DNA of 64,000 nt from an uncultured Spartobacteria bacterium (lineage in GTDB: Bacteria; Verrucomicrobiota; Verrucomicrobiia; Chthoniobacterales; Chthoniobacteraceae), in assembly GCA_903882875.1 (NCBI GenBank), contig CAIRYQ010000032.1, forward strand, positions 1-64,000. Direction: 5' to 3'. A program made the position numbers and the translations under genes. Every line of letters starts with the position of its first letter. Positions within the stretch are counted from its first letter, which is position 1. The notes under the pieces are model-generated. The model saw only the letters and a list, made by a program, of their open reading frames with translations. It did no database searches and was not told where the DNA came from. Below are positions 58,936 through 64,000 of this stretch, piece by piece.

Positions 58936-60501
58936 TCACCAGGGTACCGGCTGGTAGTCCTTCAGGAATTTTCCCCACACATGCTCGCCCGTGTTAAAGC
59001 CCGCGATGATCGGATCCACGATCCGCGCTGCGCCGTCCACGATGTCGAGCGGGGGGTGGAAGCGGTGCTCCTCCACTTTTCGCGCGGCGATGTGCGCGGG
59101 GTCCTCGTCGGTGACCCAGCCGGTGTCCACGCTGTTCATGTGGATGCCGTCGGCGAAGTAGTCGGCGGCGGAGGTGCGCGTCATCATGTTGAGCGCGGCC
59201 TTGGCCATGTTCGTGTGCGGGTGGCGCGTGGTCTTGAAGCTGCGGTAGAACTGCCCCTCGACGGCGGAGACGTTCACGATGTGCTTGTCGCGCCCGGGGG
59301 TGCGGAGCATGAGCGGCTTCAGGCGTGCATTCAGGATGAAGGGGGCGATGGCATTCACGAGCTGCACCTCCAGCAGCTCGACGGCGGGCACCTCGGCGAG
59401 CAGGAGCCTCCACGAGTTGCGCTCGCGTAAGTCCACCTGCTGCAAGTCCTGGTCGAGCCGGCCCTCGGGGAAGAGGTCGCGCTGCGCGGCGAATTCGTCC
59501 GGGAGCATCGGCACCTGCGAGAGCGCGGCGGCGTGCGTAAGGCCGGCGACTTCGGAGATGCGCTGCCCGGCGAGCGCGCGGTCGCCCTCGTGGAGCCGCC
59601 CGCCCTCGGGCAACATATAGTAGCCGCGCAGGCCCTCGTAGGCGCCGAGCAGGCGGCGCGCTTTCTCGGGCATTGCGTCGAGCGCGGCGGCCTCGTCCTT
59701 CATCATGTGCTCGTAGAAATCCGGCGGGCGGCGGACGGTCTGGCAGGCGTTGTTGATGATGAAGTCGAGCCGCTGTCGCGTCGCGAGCAGGTGCCGGCAG
59801 AACGCCTCGACGCTCGGCGTGTGCCTCAGATCGAGGCCGAAGATCTCCAGCCGGTCCGCCCATTGATCAAAGTCCGGCTCCCTCGCATAGCGCGCCGCCG
59901 AGTCGCGCGGGAAGCGGGTGCTCACGATGAGATGCGCCCCGGCGCGCAGGAGCTTGATGCCCGCCTGGTAGCCGATCTTCACGCGCCCGCCGGTGAGCAG
60001 CGCGACGCGCCCGCGCAGGTCGGCGGTCTCGGTGCGCTTGCGGAAATTCAGCTCCGCGCACGCGGGGCAGAGCTGGTCGTAGAAGTGGTGGATGGCCGAG
60101 TAGTCGCGCTTGCAGATGTAGCAGTTCTGCGGGTCCGCGACCTCGCGGAACTCCGGGTCGTCCGTCACTTCCTGCTGCTGGAAGTCGAGCGGGGGAAAGG
60201 CCGCGGGAGTGGTGAACACTTTTTCCTTCCGCAGCTTGCGGATGCCGGTCTCGGCGAGTTGCCCCTGGTCGCGCTGCATCTGTTCGGTCTTGCGCTGTCG
60301 CGACTTCGCCTTCACGAGCCGGCGGCGCTCGCGGAGATCCGGGCAGAAGACTTCGCCCGCCGCCTGCACGAGCCGCGTGCGTTCCTCCTCGGGCAGCGCC
60401 GCGAGCAGGGCGCGATCCTTTGCCACGCGTTCGAGCAGGTCGGCGGCGGCCCTCAGTGCATTCGCGTCCGGGGCGCTGTTCGTGTTTGGTGTTTCAGGCA
60501 T
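58936..60501 (-). CDS. SDR-type oxidoreductase with N-terminal zinc-ribbon-like region
   Basis: 521 residues from [12 protein letters not shown] Cys cluster [26 protein letters not shown] (about 145-171, C-x2-C and C-x2-C) precedes an SDR domain with [25 protein letters not shown] (NNAG-like), [26 protein letters not shown] (Ser near VNVSA, Lys in MAKAA) and [10 protein letters not shown]. The N-terminal 130 residues are helical. Homologues of this plan are known but not assigned; a metal-dependent reductase is inferred. It stands divergent from the gene at 60633. Confidence 0.7.
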   Translation of the reverse strand: MPETPNTNSAPDANALRAAADLLERVAKDRALLAALPEEERTRLVQAAGEVFCPDLRERRRLVKAKSRQRKTEQMQRDQGQLAETGIRKLRKEKVFTTPAAFPPLDFQQQEVTDDPEFREVADPQNCYICKRDYSAIHHFYDQLCPACAELNFRKRTETADLRGRVALLTGGRVKIGYQAGIKLLRAGAHLIVSTRFPRDSAARYAREPDFDQWADRLEIFGLDLRHTPSVEAFCRHLLATRQRLDFIINNACQTVRRPPDFYEHMMKDEAAALDAMPEKARRLLGAYEGLRGYYMLPEGGRLHEGDRALAGQRISEVAGLTHAAALSQVPMLPDEFAAQRDLFPEGRLDQDLQQVDLRERNSWRLLLAEVPAVELLEVQLVNAIAPFILNARLKPLMLRTPGRDKHIVNVSAVEGQFYRSFKTTRHPHTNMAKAALNMMTRTSAADYFADGIHMNSVDTGWVTDEDPAHIAARKVEEHRFHPPLDIVDGAARIVDPIIAGFNTGEHVWGKFLKDYQPVPW

Positions 60502-60632
60502 GCTCGAAAGGGCGGGGAACTTACAGACGCGGCCACGGCGCGCGAGAGAAGATCGTGATTCCAAACCGGCGTCGCGCGAGAAAGCTGTCAATCTGCCGCG
60601 CGATCGAAATCCTCCCGCGCAGACACACGCCC

Positions 60633-61343
60633 ATGCCCGCCTTCACACCGCCTCCCGGCTACTCGCGCATCAAGGCGGTGAAGAGTTTTGCGGAGTTGGT
60701 TTCGACGCCGTTTGGCGGCGGCGTGAATGCGCTGTGCTGGGAGCGCACGCTGGCCGGCGACTTCGGCGAGATCGTCGAGCGGCTCGGCAGCGATGAGGGA
60801 ATGGCCACGCTCGACGAGGCTCGGCTCGGTGAACTCGGACTGAGCGCAGCCGGGCGCGCGGCGGCGGATGCAATGATCAATGACCTGCGGCGGCTCTCCG
60901 ATCTCGGACTCGCACCGGTCCTCGATTGCATCCGCAGCTATCCGCGCGACGACGACTCTGGACCGGTGCGCACAGATGTCTATTCGTGGCACGCCGACAG
61001 TGCGCCGGTGGAGGCCGACACTTGGCTGTGCACGTATTTCGGCGCGACGAGCGAGGCACTGCGCAATGACGAGGCGCTTCGCCGCGCGGACATCGCCGAC
61101 ACGCGCGCGGAACTGCTGCGGATTTTCGGCGGCGAGGACGACGAGGCCTTCGCGGAATTCCTGCGCGAGCACTGCTACGATCTCCACTATGCCGCAGCGC
61201 CGCACGCGCGGCCGATTCCGTTCGGCATCGGCAATCTCTGGCGCATCGCGACCGAATGGCCCGGAAGCCCCGTGCCTCCGTGCATCCACCGTGCGCCGGA
61301 GACGCTGCCGGGCGATCCGCCGCGGCTGTTGTTGATCAGTTGA
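60633..61343 (+). CDS. DUF1826-like protein, possible iron-dependent oxygenase
   Basis: 236 residues from [16 protein letters not shown]. The segment [29 protein letters not shown] holds an H-x-D pair (about 120) and the aromatic TY-x-G-x-T block, and the end [22 protein letters not shown] has a further His with Arg. This order resembles DUF1826 proteins and the H-x-D...H of 2-oxoglutarate oxygenases. The assignment is tentative. It is transcribed away from the SDR gene. Confidence 0.45.
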   Translation: MPAFTPPPGYSRIKAVKSFAELVSTPFGGGVNALCWERTLAGDFGEIVERLGSDEGMATLDEARLGELGLSAAGRAAADAMINDLRRLSDLGLAPVLDCIRSYPRDDDSGPVRTDVYSWHADSAPVEADTWLCTYFGATSEALRNDEALRRADIADTRAELLRIFGGEDDEAFAEFLREHCYDLHYAAAPHARPIPFGIGNLWRIATEWPGSPVPPCIHRAPETLPGDPPRLLLIS

Positions 61344-61452
61344 GAATTGCCGTGCGGCATTTCGTGATTTTCCTCCGCCCGAGTCTCTGCCCATCCTCCG
61401 CATCGTGCGCGGGAATTTGAAATCCCACGCGCACACATTCCCTCATCTCCCC

Positions 61453-62172
61453 ATGAAAAAACTCCTCGTCTCCATCGCCACCGTCGCGGCCTTCGTCGCA
61501 CCAATCCATTGCGCCGACACGCCCGTATTCGTGGATCTTTTCAATGGCAAGGATCTCACCGGCTGGGTGGACGTGAACACGAGCAAGGATACGTGGAAGG
61601 TGCGCGACGGGCTCCTCATTTGCAGCGGCCATCCCATCGGCGTAATGCGTTCGGAAAAGCAATACGAGAATTTCATCCTCCACATCGAGTGGAAACACAT
61701 GGAGGCCGGCGGGAATTCCGGCGTGTTCGTGTGGAGCGAGGGCACGGTGCCGCCCGGAAAAAATCTGCCGAAGGGCATGGAGGTGCAGATGCTGGAACTC
61801 GACTGGATCAACCTGCATCCCGGCAAGGACGGCAAACCGAACCACCCCGGCTACGTCTCCGGCGAGCTCTTCGGCGCGAACGGCGTGAAGGCCACGCCCG
61901 ACAATCCGCGCGGCGAGCGCAGCATGGCCTTCGAGATGCGCTGCAAGGGCAAGGGCGAGTGGAACACCTACGACGTGGTGTGCGTGGACGGGACGATCAA
62001 GCACTGCATCAACGGCAAGTTCGTGAACGGCCTGCGCAATTCATCGGTGAAAAAAGGCTACCTGTGCCTGGAGTCTGAGGGCGCGGAGATTCACTTCCGC
62101 AACATCCGCATCCTGGAACTCCCGCCGGGCATCACGACGCCGGAGCAGGCCGCGCCCGTGGTGGAAAAGTGA
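61453..62172 (+). CDS. Secreted DUF1080 (3-keto-disaccharide hydrolase-like) protein
   Basis: 239 residues with a signal peptide ([20 protein letters not shown]; a Cys follows, so a lipoprotein is possible but the lipobox is weak). The DUF1080 jelly roll is clear: [56 protein letters not shown] and a final [13 protein letters not shown]. Members cleave 3-keto-glycosides or bind glycans. The next gene in the same direction is a DUF6797-type protein 66 bases away. Confidence 0.9.
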   Translation: MKKLLVSIATVAAFVAPIHCADTPVFVDLFNGKDLTGWVDVNTSKDTWKVRDGLLICSGHPIGVMRSEKQYENFILHIEWKHMEAGGNSGVFVWSEGTVPPGKNLPKGMEVQMLELDWINLHPGKDGKPNHPGYVSGELFGANGVKATPDNPRGERSMAFEMRCKGKGEWNTYDVVCVDGTIKHCINGKFVNGLRNSSVKKGYLCLESEGAEIHFRNIRILELPPGITTPEQAAPVVEK

Positions 62173-62238
62173 GAGGCGGAAGAATCCGTGATCTCCGCTT
62201 GGCATCGCGGCGGGAATGCAGTTCACATTCGGGCTCCC

Positions 62239-64000
62239 ATGAACCTCCGCCTCCTCTCCGCCGTCGCCGCCGCACTCGCGCTGCCGCAAATTTCCATCGC
62301 CCAAAAGACGAACACGCTTCCGAACAGCAAGCTCGCTCCGGGCGAGAGGAAGCCGCAGCAGAAAATCAAATGGGACGACATGGATCTCGGGCCGTTTTTC
62401 AGCGGCTGCTACAAGGTCGGCGACAGCACTTCGTTCAAGGGCATCGCGGTCGCCGTCGGCACGAAGGACGCGCCGGCGACGATGCTGTTTGACTCGGAGC
62501 TGCTGCGTTTTCATGCGGCGTGGGAAGGCGGGCTCGCGCGGTTTCCGCGTGCGCGCGGCGGGCTCGAAGGGCAGATCGCGGCGGATGGCGACGTGAAAGT
62601 TTCCGCGGGCTGGCGGACGGGCTGGGGCACTGCAATCAAGGACGATCCGCGCGAGAAACATCAGGGCAATCTGCCCGGCACGAAGTGGCACGGCATCTAC
62701 GTGCATGGCGACGCGACGGTGCTCAGCTATTCGGTCGGCAAGCAGGCAATCCTCGAAGTCCCCGGCAGCGAGGTGCATGACGGCGTACGCATTTTCACCC
62801 GCACGATCACCGTCGGCGCGGGCAGCGAAGCGCGCAGGCTGCTCGTCGCAGATGCACCCGGCGCTGCGCACTCCGCATCGAAGGGAATCGTGGCGACGGA
62901 AAAAGGCGGCACCGTCACCGCCGCCGCGCTGCGTGGCGCGCAGGGCGTGAGCATCGTGAGCGATGCGAATGGCTGCTTCGTCGTTGATCTCCCGGTGCTC
63001 ACGGCGGAGACGACTTTCCAGATCGCATTCGGCAGCGCGCCGATTGCAGACGCGGGAAAACTGACCTCCGCATTGCAGTCGAAGCCGCAGCTTGTCCTGC
63101 CCGCCACGTACACAAAGCCCGGCCCGGCGCGCTGGGGCGCGGCGCTCGATGTTCCCGGCAAGCCCGGCGACAGCTCGCTGCCCTACACGGTGGACGACAT
63201 CACGCTGCCGGACGAAAATCCCTTCAAGAGCTGGCTGCGCCCCGGAGGCCACGACTTCCTGCCGGACGGCACCGCGGTGGTCGCAAACATCAGCGGCGAC
63301 GTGTGGCTCGTCTCCGGCCTCGACGAAAAACTCGAGCATGTGAAGTGGAAGCGTTTTGCGACCGGCCTTTTCCAGCCGCTCGGCTGCAAAGTCGTGGACG
63401 GAAAAATCTACGTGCTCGGTCGCGACCGCATCACGCTGCTGCACGATCTGAACGGCGACGGCGAGGCGGACTTTTACGAGAGCTTCAACAGTGACAGCGT
63501 GGTGACGGAGAATTACCACGAGTTCGCGCTGGATCTCGATACGGACAGCGCGGGCAATTTTTACTACGCGAAGGGCTCGCCGTGGACGCCGACGAACCAG
63601 AGCCCGCACCAGGGTACGATGCTCAAAGTGAGCAAGGACGGCTCGAAACTCGAAGTCTTCGCGACCGGTCTCCGCGCGCCGAACGGCCTCGGCATCGGCC
63701 CTGGCGACGTGCTCACATGCAGCGACAATCAGGGCCATTGGATGCCGACGAACCGCGTGAACATCGTGAAGCAGGGCGGCTTCTACGGCATGACGCCCGC
63801 CGCGCATCGCGAGCTGCTTTTCAAACGCGCCGATGGCACGACTTTCACCGCGAATCCGTCGCTGCAATCTGCGCGCGATGAATTCAAGACCGAGTTCTGG
63901 GGCAAGAGCGACACGCCGATTCCGGCAAACGGCTACGACCTTCCGCTGCTCTGGATGCCGATGGACATTGACAATTCCTCCGGCGGCGAAGTCTGGGCGC
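62239..64000 (+). CDS. Secreted DUF6797/beta-propeller protein (partial, runs off window)
   Basis: The frame is open from the ATG at 62239 to the window end (587 codons). A signal peptide (MNLRLLSAVAAALALPQIS) leads into a DUF6797-like region (DLGPFFSGCYKVGD, GIAVAVGTKDAPATMLFDSELLRFHAAW). From about residue 320 a beta-propeller with NHL/gluconolactonase-like repeats begins: GGHDFLPDGTAVVANISGDVWLV, LDTDSAGNFYYAKG and FATGLRAPNGLGIGPGDVLTCSDNQGHW. In PVC bacteria such proteins often continue into a cytochrome c domain, which cannot be seen here. Likely a periplasmic sugar dehydrogenase-like protein. Confidence 0.75.
   Translation, partial: MNLRLLSAVAAALALPQISIAQKTNTLPNSKLAPGERKPQQKIKWDDMDLGPFFSGCYKVGDSTSFKGIAVAVGTKDAPATMLFDSELLRFHAAWEGGLARFPRARGGLEGQIAADGDVKVSAGWRTGWGTAIKDDPREKHQGNLPGTKWHGIYVHGDATVLSYSVGKQAILEVPGSEVHDGVRIFTRTITVGAGSEARRLLVADAPGAAHSASKGIVATEKGGTVTAAALRGAQGVSIVSDANGCFVVDLPVLTAETTFQIAFGSAPIADAGKLTSALQSKPQLVLPATYTKPGPARWGAALDVPGKPGDSSLPYTVDDITLPDENPFKSWLRPGGHDFLPDGTAVVANISGDVWLVSGLDEKLEHVKWKRFATGLFQPLGCKVVDGKIYVLGRDRITLLHDLNGDGEADFYESFNSDSVVTENYHEFALDLDTDSAGNFYYAKGSPWTPTNQSPHQGTMLKVSKDGSKLEVFATGLRAPNGLGIGPGDVLTCSDNQGHWMPTNRVNIVKQGGFYGMTPAAHRELLFKRADGTTFTANPSLQSARDEFKTEFWGKSDTPIPANGYDLPLLWMPMDIDNSSGGEVWA

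Noticed and set aside
62041-63867. 608-codon minus-strand open frame
   Set aside because: Antisense to the DUF1080 and DUF6797-type genes; the plus-strand frame has a signal peptide and propeller motifs.

Overview
The window is a high-GC bacterial chromosome segment, most likely from a member of the Verrucomicrobiota (Chthoniobacter/Opitutus-like), or failing that another PVC-group bacterium. The reasons are a Tat-exported DUF1501 protein, four secreted formylglycine-type sulfatases, DUF1080 and DUF6797-type secreted proteins, and a coiled lineage-type protein pair at 44.9-46.3 kb. This is inferred from protein families, not from a ribosomal marker. Genes lie close together and are repeatedly joined by ATGA/GTGA stop-start overlaps.

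Layout. (1) 0-2 kb: the end of an IS5-type transposase abuts a serine-protease remnant, then a BamE-like secreted protein and an orphan antitoxin-like gene. (2) 2-9.6 kb: secreted degradative proteins on the minus strand (DUF1501, a 1135-residue glycosidase-like protein, an M14 carboxypeptidase-like protein, a SASA-type esterase). (3) 9.8-24.1 kb: a surface-polysaccharide locus with a GHMP heptose kinase, nucleotide-sugar epimerases, dehydrogenases, several glycosyltransferases and an FkbM methyltransferase. (4) 24.4-25.4 kb: a LOG-family protein. (5) 25.78-32.05 kb: an integrative element inserted in the 3' end of tRNA-Leu(CAG), bounded by perfect 35-bp direct repeats. It carries a tyrosine integrase, an excisionase-like HTH protein, a protein with a possible degenerate polymerase-type palm, two toxin-antitoxin modules and a membrane-tethered Mrr-type endonuclease. 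(6) 32.2-37.1 kb: dnaN and an incomplete ebo cluster (TIM-barrel EboE, dehydroquinate-synthase-like EboD, phosphodiesterase). (7) 37.5-44.8 kb: a coupled run of three sulfatases, one fused to an alpha/beta hydrolase, plus a secreted metzincin-type protease. (8) 44.9-54.6 kb: a defence-like region with phage-like helical proteins, a KTSC protein, an unknown protein, a PD-(D/E)XK-like protein, a membrane CHAP protein lacking its usual Cys, a 1043-residue nuclease-methyltransferase, a PIN/UPF0175 toxin-antitoxin pair and fragments of two other modification genes. (9) 54.6-64 kb: secreted BNR-like, SGNH-like, sulfatase plus EF-hand, SDR, DUF1826-like, DUF1080 and DUF6797/beta-propeller proteins. 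The last gene runs off the window.

How the parts relate. Regions 2, 7 and 9 look like an exported machinery for breaking down sulfated or acetylated polysaccharides and associated peptides. Region 3 builds a cell-surface glycan. Regions 5 and 8 are accessory DNA, and the most unusual structure is there: an integrative element with repeated GTTATGC boxes at both ends, and a same-strand restriction/nuclease/CHAP operon beside a 224-bp duplication of its own first gene.
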